Source: Progne subis subis (taxonomy: Eukaryota > Chordata > Aves > Passeriformes > Hirundinidae). Taken from it: a DNA stretch of 64,000 nucleotides. Below the pieces are notes generated by a model that was not told the DNA's origin, searched no databases, and saw only the letters and a list, made by a program, of their open reading frames with translations. The stretch is taken from the NCBI GenBank assembly GCA_022316685.1, contig JAKJHU010000068.1, positions 1,550,001 through 1,614,000 of the forward strand, written 5' to 3'. The position numbers and the translations under genes were made by a program. This document shows, one piece after another, positions 33,901-47,400 of the stretch; within the stretch, counting starts at the first letter, position 1, and each line of letters opens with the position of its first letter.

Positions 33901-36250
33901 GGGGAGATTTCAGACTGGGATTCCCTGTGGTTTTTCTTCTTCCCCACTCTTTCCCTCTACCCAGCTGCTGGTGATGAAATGTGAACAGCGACTCAGTCAA
34001 CAGCATCCCTGCACTTGTGTCCCTCAGTGGGCTGAGGGGAAAATAACCTGGGAGTCCATTTCCTATCAGAACACCTGGCATTGGGAATCCGTCACTTTGG
34101 CTGGGAACCGGCTCAGGAGATTTCTACAAATAAATATCAATCTGCAGCATGTAACAAACAAATCTACCCAGCAGGATTATTCGGCTGTTCTTTTAAAGAG
34201 AAGACTAAAGAGAGCTGAGCTAAAATTTGACTAGATACCACGACTTGCAACATTATTTAATCACACCTGCAAAAGAACTTATTCTTGCACCTACTGTGGG
34301 GCACCTGATCCAAATCCTCAAACCAGTTACAATTCACTTGTTAGAGACAATTTAAAACCAGCAGGATACAAGAAATCAAAAGCAGCATCGCATTTTCAAG
34401 ACAAGTTCAGGAACTACCTACCTATAAATTCAAAAGCAACATTCTGAGACAGAATTATGAGACTAGCAAACACACAATGTCAGGTGAGATTTGGTGTGTT
34501 CCAAAGCTCTAGTTGATACTCTTACTGTGATGCTGTGCATTATGTAGAGGATGAATAAGTAAGGGAAATTTGTTTTACTTGAAAAGCAATGCATTTCGTT
34601 ATTAGAGCTTTCTACTGTAACAAGTTTTGTGCAATAATCAATGAAGCCCAGTATGCAGAAACAAAAGCTTGTTGGGAAAACACTGGCAGTTTCGACTGCT
34701 GACTGAAAGTATCCATTATTTTTGGCATCATTATTGTCACGCTCCCATGGCAATATCCAAGTCCCAGCTGAATTTCTGCTTGACCCACTTCTGCTTTTTG
34801 GAAGATACCAGTGTAAGTGTAGTGACTCTGCTACCTACGCACTTTGCAATCTATTGCTGGCTGTAAGACTCAAGTCACTCAAAATGAATTATTTTATCTT
34901 TTATATTTTAAAATATAAACTGCACCGAACAAATGCATTCAAGGTAAGAACCTGACCTGGGTACACAAACAGTACAGAAAAGCGAGAGAAAAAACCACAT
35001 TTTGTGCACATTCCTGACAAAATTATCAGAGAAAGTTAACTGTTACATAAATCCAAACATATTCACACAGCACATTACTCAGCAGAAAGATGGACTGGAA
35101 GCCATTCCTCTCTCTCAAAGCAGTTAAACATTGAAAAAGAAGTTACGTTAAAGGGCTAGGCTTTATAATCCAGTATCCAAACTGAAAGAACTCAACTGTA
35201 AAAGCTGGATCTATGGAAACCCCCAGACAGCAGAGAGAGAATTCCAGTTTCTCCTTTGTACACTCAGGATGTTCCAGACTGAGGCAGAGGACGCGGGACA
35301 AACCAACAAGCGGGAAGTCATTCTGGAATGCAGGAGTCCTTCTGCAGCAGTGCCTGGGCACTACAGCAGGCACAGGCACCAAGCACTGGCCGAGTCAAGA
35401 CAACCCTGGGTGTGTTCAGTGTGGCACATCACACGCAGCAGGGCTGGCACCTGCCCCATTTCCTGCAGGCAATCCCCCACGCTACAGAAAGCTGGCAAAG
35501 CCTCATCATTGCCACTGTTTCTATGTAGCAATGAAACTACAGACTTGTGTCTTTCCACTGCCCTGGCAAAAGCACAGGGGCCTCAGGAGAGCCCCTGTTA
35601 TTCCAGGTCAGTTTGCACGCACAGAGCACTTGGATCTTTCTTCCCAGCCTCTTTCACAGACATCCACAGGGCTGAATGTAATTTTATAAGGGTCATACTC
35701 ATTAATTTGCCCTCATAAGACAAAATAGCAAAGGGGAGGGAAAGAAATCGATAAACAGAGATCAGGGTCCATTTACGGACCTGCTGTAGCAGGGCTTTCT
35801 CTACAGAACAAAGCAGTGCAAGATTTACTACTTTCTAGAGCATCTGTGATATGATTTAAGGAGCCCAAACAAGTGGGATGACAAGGCTCACTTTTAGAAG
35901 CCTTTTGCCAGTACCTGGGACATAACAAAGGATGCAGAAGTGCCAAGACCCGTAAGGTGGGAAATGTGGACATGAAATACAAGAACTTTGTCCATAAATC
36001 AAAACAGACAAAAGAGGGCTTCTCCGAACCGCCATTGCTGATACTCTACTCAATTTTCCTTAGAATTAGTTACATTTCTGGGGATAGGACAAAGAAGTGT
36101 TAGCTAATGCACAGCATCAGCGCGGGACACACACAGAACCTTGTGCTGTTCGGTCTAGCAAGTCACACAGTCTGTACGAGGCGCCTGTTCTTCCTCAGCT
36201 TATTTGTGCTTCAGGAGACTGGTCAAGCTCTGTGTTGTAAAACCTTTTCT
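30930..36250. other. STOX1 5' flank / intergenic, no gene recognised
   Basis: The GC content is higher at 31.4-32.6 kb, which inflates open frames on both strands (up to 191 codons), but no family match or conserved motif was seen. A TTTG repeat lies at about 31340-31362 and an ACGC-rich repeat near 32157-32180. Confidence 0.5.
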
Positions 36251-38075
36251 TGTTTTTTTCCTTTATTCTTTACCCATTTAATTTCCTTTCCAACATAAAT
36301 GCAGACTGTACATAGTATCTGAAACACTATTACATCAAAACAATATAGATAAAGATTACAGTCATTCTAACAAATACTTTTTTTCTTAAATATTGTAAAA
36401 ATCTGTATCACTCTAGCAACTGTCTCACAGGGTCCCTCACTGAAGAATGAGATGAGGAGGCCTGCTTGTTTTAACAACTGCTTTCAGCTCAGCAGTTCAA
36501 GGTAAAAATACCCAAGCAAATTATTTCAGACGTTTCAGTGTGCCTAAAATGTCGTTATCTTAAATTCTAGACTCATTTTCTTGTACGTTCACATGTACTG
36601 CTGAAATTCAGGAACAAAGCATTTCAGATGCAATTCTTTCAAGTCCATTTACATAAATGGTGCTCAACGTCAAAAATTAAACATGCTGTCAACAATCTGT
36701 ACAAAGGTAAAGGTGAAAAATATAATTTGGTTACAAAAGAATTTAACACCATCTGTACACCACAGATAATGCTTTTCGTAAGATAAATTTATCACCAACC
36801 TCATTCAATCAACTCTGAGATGTTATCTCCCCATTTCTAAAACATGGATTTTTCTGTGTACTTATATACAATTAGGTTTTTTATAGTATTTCCTACTTGA
36901 CTGTGAACAGTTCAGGTATTATACAATGACTCAAATGAGATGAATGAGGGGGAAGCTTATGCATGTTACTTTAATGAAAGATATTTCACTTATGTAGCTC
37001 CAAAAGAGCCAAGAAAGGTAAGTGATAAAAGCACCAGCTTAGACTCTTTCGAACATAAATTCAGGCATTTTAATGTGTATCTCATTAAAGCTACATGAGT
37101 TTCCATGTAGGTTATTCATACATATTATGGCACTTGGACTTTCCTAACAGGTATTTAGTTACCTAGGACATCTAGGCTAAAAAAGAAAACCTCTGCTAAA
37201 ATTAACCATTTCTGTCCCAACTTTCAAACCCCTTAATTTTCCTGAAAGTTGCACCAAAATACAACTGTTGATATTTTACATTCTTTGAGTAAGTTGTCTT
37301 TGAGAAGGAAGTCACGGTAACTTGCGAGTTTCGATCTCTAGCGATTTGTGAACAGAGAAAGGTGATCTTACCCAATCTCACCAAACCAAGCTGTGTCCTG
37401 CTCCTTTGCAATTACAGCATGCAGTATGGATACTTGTGCAGCCATCTCCTTGTTGGACTAAAGTCTTAGCAGTAATTACACACTCTGTCAGTCCAGATTT
37501 AACCAAGCTGTTTACACTGGCAGCTTTTTCTCCACGTAAGGCATTATTCTGTCATCTACTGGCCTGGTGTCCAACTGTACGTCCTAATATACTGCATGTG
37601 TCATTAAAAAGGAGTAGATGTATTAATCCAAAGGTAAGAACAATGTAATGAACACAAATGACACGTTTAAAACAGGCCCATGTATTTTCACGTAAATCTC
37701 ACAACTCTACCAGTACTTTGGTAGGTTTCTATTGCTTTCTTAACTCATCCGAACTAGTGTATATTACAAGGCTTTAATACAAGCAGCTTTGGGGAAGAAA
37801 GTTATATTTGAAAGGGAAAAAAAAGTTGTGACAAGTGAAAAGAAAAAAAAAAAAAAAAAGAAAGAAAGAAAAAAAATCCAAGAAGCTTTTTTTTAAAAAA
37901 AACTTTACTTGTAAAATTAAGCAGCATGCTATTTTGTGATTTATATTTGAATTTAAAAGACTAATTAGACGGAAATAAAGACAAAAACCTAAAAATGGCA
38001 AGTCTATAAATAATGAAAATTTTGATTTCACTAGACTTCAATGAAAAACATTTGGTAATTAAATACTTGCTACTG
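36251..38075. other. CCAR1 downstream region
   Basis: AT-rich DNA downstream of the CCAR1 stop. It may include extended 3'UTR if a distal poly(A) signal is used. An A/GA-rich low-complexity tract lies at 37840-37876. No other gene was seen. Confidence 0.5.
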
Positions 38076-38093
38076 CTCATTACGCTGATGAAC

Positions 38094-38099
38094 TTTATT
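38094..38099 (-). terminator. Probable CCAR1 polyadenylation signal (AATAAA)
   Basis: AATAAA on the minus strand about 260 nt past the CCAR1 stop. Other copies further downstream could allow longer 3'UTRs. Confidence 0.45.
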
Positions 38100-38359
38100 A
38101 GGGTTAAAACTGTAACAAAGTTCATCCTAAAACTTTTTGCAATGCAAAATTATTTTCACTCGAGGAGTGTCTCAAATTGAATGCTAAGAATTACAAGCAA
38201 TCTTCTGGAGCAGACACTCACATTCATAAAACTTTATACATCTTTTGGAACTAAGATATTTATACTACTAAAATCAAACATGCATCACTTCCCATACATT
38301 CTGGTATCATGATTTATATTACATTATGTAACACCATTCTTCTAGACAGCAGCAGTTTA

Positions 38360-38419
38360 TCATACGTTTGCTCCGTTTTCTTTGGATTTCTGATCTTTAT
38401 CTTCGTTCTTCACAATGTC
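38360..38419 (-). CDS. CCAR1: CCAR1 final coding exon
   Basis: It encodes DIVKNEDKDQKSKENGANV and TGA (38360-38362), nearly identical to the mammalian C terminus. Confidence 0.95.
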   Translation of the reverse strand, partial: DIVKNEDKDQKSKENGANV

Positions 38420-41400
38420 CTTTAAAAGGAAAAAGGGAGAGGATGAGAGGAATCGTGGAAGCTGTGTTTCTCATGCGAACTGTAAAGCAGCGTGAGACAC
38501 AGATACTCTTTGTATCTTTAAAATACTGTGTGAACTGCTATATACTCAGTTTAGTCATAACCAATTCCATTATCTTCATGAAAAACTGAGCGGTGGAAAT
38601 GCTCTGGAGCTTATGTGTTTTGCTTAAAACTTATTTTACTGAGACACTCCCACATACTGAAATGGTCGAATTCTGTCTTGAAAAAGTACTCTTGACCAGT
38701 CAAAGAGAGGAGCAGATTTGGACTGCTGAGGAAGGACAACATCAGGACAGAAAAACATTCAGATAGTTTGAGATCTACATGAATATTTATACCTTTTTAA
38801 AAACATATGTCACAGGTTAAGAAAAAAGCACATTTGATTTGCTACCCTTAAATAATCAAACATTAAGCTTCTTCTCTATATATGTTAAGATACTGCTGCC
38901 CTGAATTCATATCAAAATTGTTTTTATATTGAAGTGTTTGTTCCAATAATTAGTCTACAGAAGTGTGCCTACAATAATAAAAAAATGGAATTAAACAATT
39001 CTAACCTGTTTGAGAACACTCTGTATTTCATCCATAACAGTAGCTAAATTTTTGATTGTCTTATTCAGCTGACCCTCAAATTGCAATTTTTTATCATCTG
39101 AGGTCTTCAAATTTTCTTGCAGTTGACCAAGGTCCTTTTTCACATCTTTTAGCTCCGCAGATAGACTTTTGTTAGAATTCTCCAGCTGCAGTATGGTTTT
39201 TTCATCCTCATCTTAGGAAGAGAAGAAATGAAAACATCAAGTCACTTCCAATGCCGTCCACTTTACATCTTAATACTTTATTTGTGTGCAACACCACAAT
39301 GCTAATTTTTAAAGAACATTAAAAACTGCACTGAATTACCATTTGATAATACTTAATTCTGACTACGTTTGAAGTCTTGCACTCAACTTGAATAAAATGT
39401 AGGTCGCAAATATTACCCAAACTGATTCACCCACTTAAAAAGTCTCAGTGTGGCGCGCCCTTGTAAGCACTGCCTTCCAAGTAACATCCCACCTGTTTTT
39501 TCTTCTAGCAGCTGCAGCTTTTGCTCTATCTCTGCCCGCACCCTCTCACTCTTCTCCAGCTTCTGCAGCAGGCTCCCCACATCCACCATGGCTCCGTTGT
39601 ACACGATGAGCCCCACGTTCTCCTCCGCGGCCTTGGACTCCTGCTTCACGGCCGGCGACGGCAGCAGCAGGCGGTTTCCTGCATCGCAGCCGGCAGCATC
39701 AGCAGAGAAACGGAACATCAACCTCAGAAACTTCTCAAGAGAACCAATACAGATGCAACTGTGCTGCTCTAGCCCTCGTGTTCCCTCCTTCCCCTGACAC
39801 CAGTTCTCCCGTTCTCTTTCAGGACATCATTCTATGCCTCCTTCCTGCAGGAACTTGTCTTCAAAGCTCGGGTTCTATTCTACTACCTGAAGCTCTGAGC
39901 TTCCTGACTTCAAAACAAATAATAAGAAAGGATGTTCATCAATACAGAACGTTAACCTCTGTTCTCTTTCCTGTTCCAAGATATTAAGATTTATCCTAAA
40001 GTTGCAAGATTATGTGTTGGAAGCACAAAAAAAAAACCTGTTAACTTTTGAACTGCCTAATATTTACTTTTCCAAACTGGCTCAATTAGTTTCTGCAAGA
40101 AATCAAGTTCCTTAAACTCTCATTACAATTCACACAGAAATAACTCTGGAAATTTGTGGCAAAACAAAACAAAAAAAACCCCCAAAACCATAAAAAACCC
40201 ACCTAACATTTCTTCCTGTAGCTCGTCAGACTCTTCTTGGTTTTCTTCATCTTTAGAAGTATCTGTTAGTCTTCTGTAAAAGCAAGATTCTCGAAGCACT
40301 ACTTTATTAAGCAGCTTCTTGACCTGCAACACAGCCATGGGAAGAAATAACGGCGTTATTTAATACCCAGACACGCTGTTGCCTAAACAAGAATGGTTTT
40401 AGCTTGGAAAACTTGAAAGAAACTGCATCGCTTTTTGAACTTTAACATACTAGGGCTTAAAATGCAAACAAACTAGGAAAAGAATAAATACAAATTTGAG
40501 ACAAAAGCTACATATACAGTCTGGGCATGTTACAAGTTGCAATCTTCACCTTTTCTTCCCAAGACAATTTACAAAAGATTAAACTAGTATTTCATTGTGT
40601 AGAGGAAGAGGCTGCATAAAAATAAGAGATCAGGTGTGCAAGCAAAGCCTTTAGAAGCTCAGTTACATTTCTCCCACTTAAAAGATTCCTGTAACATTCT
40701 GAAAGCGTTTTTAATAGTATACAAAACCTGAGCGCGTGACAGGTGCAGTCCAAGAGTGTACAGGATCTCCTCCATGTCCTTCTCCAGGAGGTATCCACAA
40801 TGACTTTGATCAAAATAAACAAAAGCCATCAGGAGATCCCTGTTAACAGTTACCATCTGGGTCTTGTCTTTCTCCTACAGAAAATTGAGTGTGGGATCAT
40901 TAGGGAGTTAAAATAGCATTCCAAAAATACACCAACTTCTCACTTAAGTTTTTTCTCTGTTCATTTTATTACTTTCAGTCAAGTAATGAATATTACTAGC
41001 ATTTACCTACTTAGATCATATTATTTAAGACTAATTTAAGCTATATAAGACAAGTAATCCTTCAAGATTTAAAAGAAATACACCACAATGGATAGTAATA
41101 TCTGGTAGACGTAGTTTCCTTCTGTTCATGCTAGTATGTAAAAAATGGTCACAGAAGTAATCTAATTATAAAATAGGAAACATCCCTTCTGCCCTCAATA
41201 ACTTATTTAACAGCTGTTTTCAAAGGGAAAAACGGGTCTGATCATAAAAATAAAGCTAAGCTGTAATTAGGACATCTCTAACAAGGTCTATGCAGTTCTT
41301 AAGAAAGGTGTTAATTACTTTATCTTTAGACGCTCTCTCTTTACAATGCTTATTTCCCTCTCTTCTGTCCTCCCGTTTGTTCATTTCCTCTTCATCCCGG

Positions 41401-44400
41401 TCTGCAAAAAAAGAAAGATAATTCAACAGATCCACAGCAAACCATTATATAACCATTACCAGAATACATGTGGTCACTAGAGAAGTCCACATAAACCCCC
41501 CAAACATCTCCAATATACATACCTGAAAAATAATAAAAAATGCATTGAGTTGAGACCTGTTAAATTCAGATTTTTCTCTAGTCTTATTTTAACATAAGCC
41601 ATTTATAATTTCTCCCGTGTTTGTTTCACACACAGGACAGAAGAGCTGAAACGAATGCTAACTAGGCCAAAATGAGTTCTGTCAACACCTCCATCTATTT
41701 AAGTGGCATGCAGGAAATTACCACAATTCTCCCTAATGAGGCTTGGCAGCCTGCACTCAGCTACGCTTATTTCTATTCAAATTCAGTATTATTTACTCTC
41801 AAATATTTCATCTAATAAAACCCATACACAGTATGTAATTAAAACCATGTGTTTATACTCATGTTGAGTGCGAGATTACTCTTCCTATGACTTAGATTCT
41901 CCAAGAAGTTGCAGATCAGATCCCTTATTAGATGTGAATTACAAATGGCAGGCTTTTTGTGTAAAGGTAGGCAGTACTGTAAAACAAGACTGAAAGACAG
42001 GGATGAGACAACTGCTGGGATGGATCATGGCATACAGCCCTGTACAAGCCTTGGAACAGAGAACCATGTGCCAAGTTCAGCTTTAAGCTCATCTTCCTTG
42101 TGAGGAAAACTCTGGAAAAAACTATGTATTACACCACTTGGCTAATTTACCAGCCCTTTTCTGAGAACCAATCACTCTCTCTTGCACCTCCATGGATTGT
42201 TGGGTTTTCTCAGCAACTCTTGACCAGGACTGGCACAAGGACAGATTTTGGGAAGCAGCAGCACTTGTACAGAACAGAGAAGCCCAGGCCACCCTCACAG
42301 ACAAATTATAAGCAAATAGGAGTTATTCTGGAAACCACAGATTAGCATCAGTTTTTTGAGGCTGGTCCAGTACTCTGCCAAGAATAAAACTGAAAATGCT
42401 AGCAGAGCCACATAGCTGAAACCCACATCTCCAGCAAAACGGCTCCACAGAAAGACAACTACCCCAAAGTACAAACCAAAAAGCAGGCATGATGTTTTAC
42501 ACCTTTCTGAGTCTCTGAGCAGGGAAAGAGCTGCTGCAAAGTCCTATAGACCCTTTTCCTATTTCTTCAGACTTAACACAACTCCACCCAAACGAAAACC
42601 AACTTTTTTGTAACACAGGCTAAAGAGCACCTCCACTACATTCTGTCCTAGCAAAACCAGGATGACATTCCAGAACTGAGGAGTAGGAAGTTAGGCACGT
42701 AAAAGTGGCTTGGTTTTTCAGAGGTGCTGAATACTCACATCTCCTACTGACTTCAATGGGAGTTGCGAGTGGTCTGCATTCTGAAAAAAATAAAACCACT
42801 TCTATATGCATGCCTTACTTAGAGCACCACAGCTAGTTTATATTAACTACGTTCATACACGGCCTAGCAGAAAGGTACTTACATTTTACGTAGAACTGGT
42901 CAGAATTACTATGATAAAATTAGTTTAATAATGCAATTTTAAATTGATTAGTTCCAGCACCTTCTCCAGCTTAAAAGAACATAATGAGTGATGATAAAAA
43001 AAAACAGTGAAAGGTCACAAAATTCATAGTTCAAGATACCTTCATCTTCATCTTCCGCATCTTCTGCCTCCATTGGATCGTATTCTTCTTGATTATTGTC
43101 ATCTTCAGTTTCTTCTTCATCTTTAGAATCATCTTTCCTTTTATCTTCCCTCTGTAACAGAAGTTCCTAAATATTTACCTAGTCAGAATCAAAAACCAGC
43201 AAAGTAAAATCCTTACTACCAGTCAGTCAAAATTTGCCTACATTTATGCTCAGTCACCTAAGAACAGATACAAATCTGAGTGATACAGCTGAACGTTAAA
43301 ATACTCCCAATACACCTGTAAAATTTTTAAACTGCTGAATATACTTGAGGCATATTTAAATAGATCAAAAAGTCAAATCAATTAACTAACATTACAAGAG
43401 TTGAGTTTTTGAAAGCAGTAATGTAAAATTGAAATAGAAACACGTTAGTATTGATCCAGACAGGCTAGAACTGCATGTGAGCTAAGTACAGACCTTCTTT
43501 TCATCTCTCTCTTCTTTTTTATCTTTATCATCTCCAGATTTTCTTCTCTTAGGTTTTGGATCATCCGCTTCATCCTCTTTTTCTTCTTTTTTCTCTTTCC
43601 TCTCATCTTTTTTGCTTTTTTTGTCCTTTTTGTCCTCTTTCTCTGGGAGAGAAATCAGTGCTTTGTAAATTCTGACACCAAAATCTCTCTGAAGCATTTC
43701 ATTGAAGAGCTCTGCAAACAATGATACCTGCACACAAAGAAGAAAGAGAAGTGCAAAAAAGTTTTAAAGTATGTATTAAAAATGTATATAATTATGATAA
43801 AATTGCTATGAGGTGCCGTCTTAGCCAACTTTCATCATATCGGAATTTTACGGAGTGTCAGATTTCTTACTATCTGCTTTAAATATGGAATCCTTAAACA
43901 CAAATTCCATCTGAAAACCTGTGGATTCCTCTGGACGCCGTGCAGTGACTATATTGCTATCGTACCATGTCCCAAAGACCTGGCAATTGAAAAACTTTCA
44001 CGTGAAAATTTAAAAGAAACAAGAATAGCGAACTGTAAGTTAGTAGCACCACTGAGTTACCTCAAAGGAATGTTCCTTATTGTCTTCTAATCTATAGTCC
44101 AGAAGAACACTCAGAGACATAATGCTGCAGTCAAACTTGCCGCTCTTTGCTGCCCAGTTTGGGTGCACGATGATGGCCGGCTCATCTGGCAGGATATAGC
44201 GCCGCTCGCGCCGCTGACGTTCCAGCTCCTCTTGGCGTTTTCTCTCTTCTTCCTGGAAAGGGACAGAAAACCACCATGGAGCAAGCATATTCCAAAGCTG
44301 AGGTTTCAGCCTCTCCGTTGGTTTTTAGGACTCACTGCCCTGAGGAGGGCAAAGCCTAAGCAGCTGAAAGCAAGGCACAGCTGTACAGTACAGCGAGCTG

Positions 44401-47400
44401 GTTACTCCTTACAAAGGAAGAGAAAGGCTCCATACATCATCTCTCCAGCGATACCCAACACAGCTTTAACAATTACCAGATGAGAGTCTACTTAACTCTC
44501 CATCATGGGAAATGCAATCTCTACACATACACCCGTGCAAACGAAGGTAAAATGCCACCATCTTACTGATTGCCAAAAGAAAAATACTGAAATCTCCTGA
44601 CTACAAAAAAAGTCATGGCAGAGCTTGTGCTTTATAAAAGCCAGCGCAGTCACAGCTCCCCTCCAATCCTAAAGAAAGCTGTGGCAAGAAACCCAAGCTA
44701 GTTGAACCCCATCCAAGCTGTGGGAGAAGGCAGCAGCAGCTGACAGAATTAGCAAGCACATGGTCTTTCCTCCCTCAGCAAGGTTTACAGAGATATATAA
44801 AAATATAAAACTTCCAATCACCCCATACAGGTGAGAAGGTAACACACAAAAAGGCAGGTTTAAAAGCAATTAAAGCACAAGCCATCCTCCAGACATTTCT
44901 GCCCATTTTCTGTGGTTGAGCTTTGGCCTTACTGCACAGATTCTGTTTATCTTTGTGAAATAGCAAACCAGACTAAGCACTGCAACTATGAACTGCGAGA
45001 AACTCCAATACATAGTCACAGTGTAAAGGTTTTGGCTTCTTTTCTTCTCTGCCAAGGTCAGAATGAATAATACTCAGGAAACACCAAGCTCGAGTTTGGA
45101 CTTGGAATATTCATTATATCTTATCTATATACAGTATTTACAGGCTCACGCAGTGAACTCTTAGAAAACGAAGGTAAAATGGAGCTCTTCTAACTCTTTA
45201 CAAGGTTATTTAAGCGATAATCCCCCAATAACAAGATGACACCTATGGTATTTATACTTTTGACCCAATAATGACCATCCAAGGCCTGCAATGCTGACCT
45301 TTTTCATCCAATTACAGAAAACCACCCAAACCCATGACGAAGGAAGAAGGTGAAGAAGGACTTAGACAACACCCAAAATCCTCCATCTTGTCTCACATGT
45401 ACTACCATACACCAAAACCCCAAATTCTAAGTTTCTAGGATTCCAACAACACAGCAAGTATCCAAAGGCAAAAATTGTATTCCCTTCATAATAAGGGAAA
45501 ACAAACCCAAGTAAACCATCTGCCACATGAAGAAGCTGAACTGCGAGACGCAGACACCAACAGAACGAAGCAACTGCTTTTCATGTACGTTTAAGGAGTT
45601 AAGGTATTGTTAAGTGTGTTCACTCATCTTCAGCATGGTCTTTCTCAGGAGCCTGGGATTTATTTGTCCTTACATTTAAGGTCAAATACCAATTCAGACA
45701 CCCTTATTGCAGTTGCATATTTGAGCTGATTTGGCTGATAAACTAATTCAAACTGGTCAAGATTTCTTCCCAATTCAGCAGCTCAAGGTACAGCAAGAGT
45801 TCCTAGTACAGTCGCCTGAGAACATCAAAATCCCAGCACAAACAGGCACATGCCTCTAGTTTTTATGCTTATACGTATTTATACAAATGTTTCATATATT
45901 CAATGTACACTTAGGACTTAAATCAAGTATGTCCAAATCCTAACCTCTTTGTCATCTTCAGATTTCCTATCCTCCTCCTCTTCCTCTTCTTTCTCAGACT
46001 TCTCCAGCTCCTTTTGCTCTTCTTTTTGTTCCTCTACTTTCAGCTGCTTTGTCAGCCGAGCTATCAGCTGAGATTTCAGTCCCTTAGAGCTAAGGGTTCG
46101 ACTTTCTAATTCTTTGCGAAGGTCATTTACCTGGTAAATAAAAGCTTCGTGAGTGGTATCAAGCAGTGACATCACAAAACATTTGTTAAGTAGAGAAAGT
46201 AAAAATCGGCAGCACTGAAAAGTCAACTGTATATTTTAAATGTGCTGAAAAACGTTAATAGTTACTAATACAAAAAACATACTACATTTAAAGGGATGTT
46301 TTCCACAAAAAACTTCTTTCTGAGGAACTTTTCATAGAGGCAGGGAAAGGATTTTGTCAGAGGAAAATTGTTCATTATTACTATTGCTTTCGAGGGAACT
46401 ATTTATTATGTCTCCTGACACAGTTTAAAAAGGCAGGAATTGTACAAAAACGTATCATTTAGGTATTTTAGACCCCACATTTTTTAATGTAAGCAGTAAT
46501 CTGGCAGATTACAGCAGAACACTTGTTTTCCAGTTAATGTATCATACGTGATATCCTTTCGTTATACAAAGTTCAGAATAGATTCAGTTAGCTGTATACA
46601 CTCACTACAACCAGCAGTCATCCCTGCATACTGTTACAGCACATCTAGCACCCATAAATTCAGCAAAACACTACTGAAGTGGTTTTGCTCAGTTAAGGGA
46701 ACATACAGCTGCATTGCAGGTCACATCTTAGAAGTGAAAAAATACAGTGGAATCAAATTTTAAGAAGCGCTTGTTACCTTCATTGTTTTGGGATCCAGTT
46801 TAGACCAGTGTGTAGGCGTAGAGATCTCTTTAGTTTCCCCATCATCCTTTTCCTCTTCATCCTGACAAACAAAATTATAAATTATCATTCAGAAAGCTTG
46901 AAAGAATTTCAGTTATTTTTTAAATTCTGTTGCTGATCTGTGCAAGGTCACAACTGTTTCAGACAGTCTTCTCCTAAAGTTATTTAGACAAGTTCACACA
47001 CACATTCTACCACTTTATAAATGATCACAGTGCCACTCAGCCAATACAAGCCAGATCTGTGGAACACAAAAGGGTGATAAGCAACACCACAAAGGATATT
47101 GGGGTTACACAGACACTGCTGGTCTCCAGTAACCACACAGTGGGTCATCTTCCCCCACATTTTAAATCCCCCAAATTAGTCTTTGTTCAGTCAGACCTTC
47201 CCTCATTCCAAGATGCTGATCAGCCACGTGGCCTGAAATTCAGATGTTTCAGACTAGTGTTTGTTCAGTTTCAAATATCACAATTAGAACTGGCCACAAG
47301 AGAGAATTTAGAAATTTCAGAAAATGGCAAAATGTTTGAAGACAGCTATTCATAAACTGAATCTCACTCAACAACTGGTCCCAGATTCCAGCAACTACGT

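Noticed and set aside
35213..35718. Two overlapping plus-strand frames of about 150 codons
   Set aside because: Both frames are open in the same bases, a sign of low stop density, and neither matches a known family.
37774..38031. 85-codon minus-strand Phe/Leu/Lys-rich frame
   Set aside because: It is the translation of an A/T-rich low-complexity tract downstream of CCAR1.
43826..43832. Isolated C-box-like ATGATGA in a CCAR1 intron
   Set aside because: No D box within a plausible distance downstream on the minus strand.
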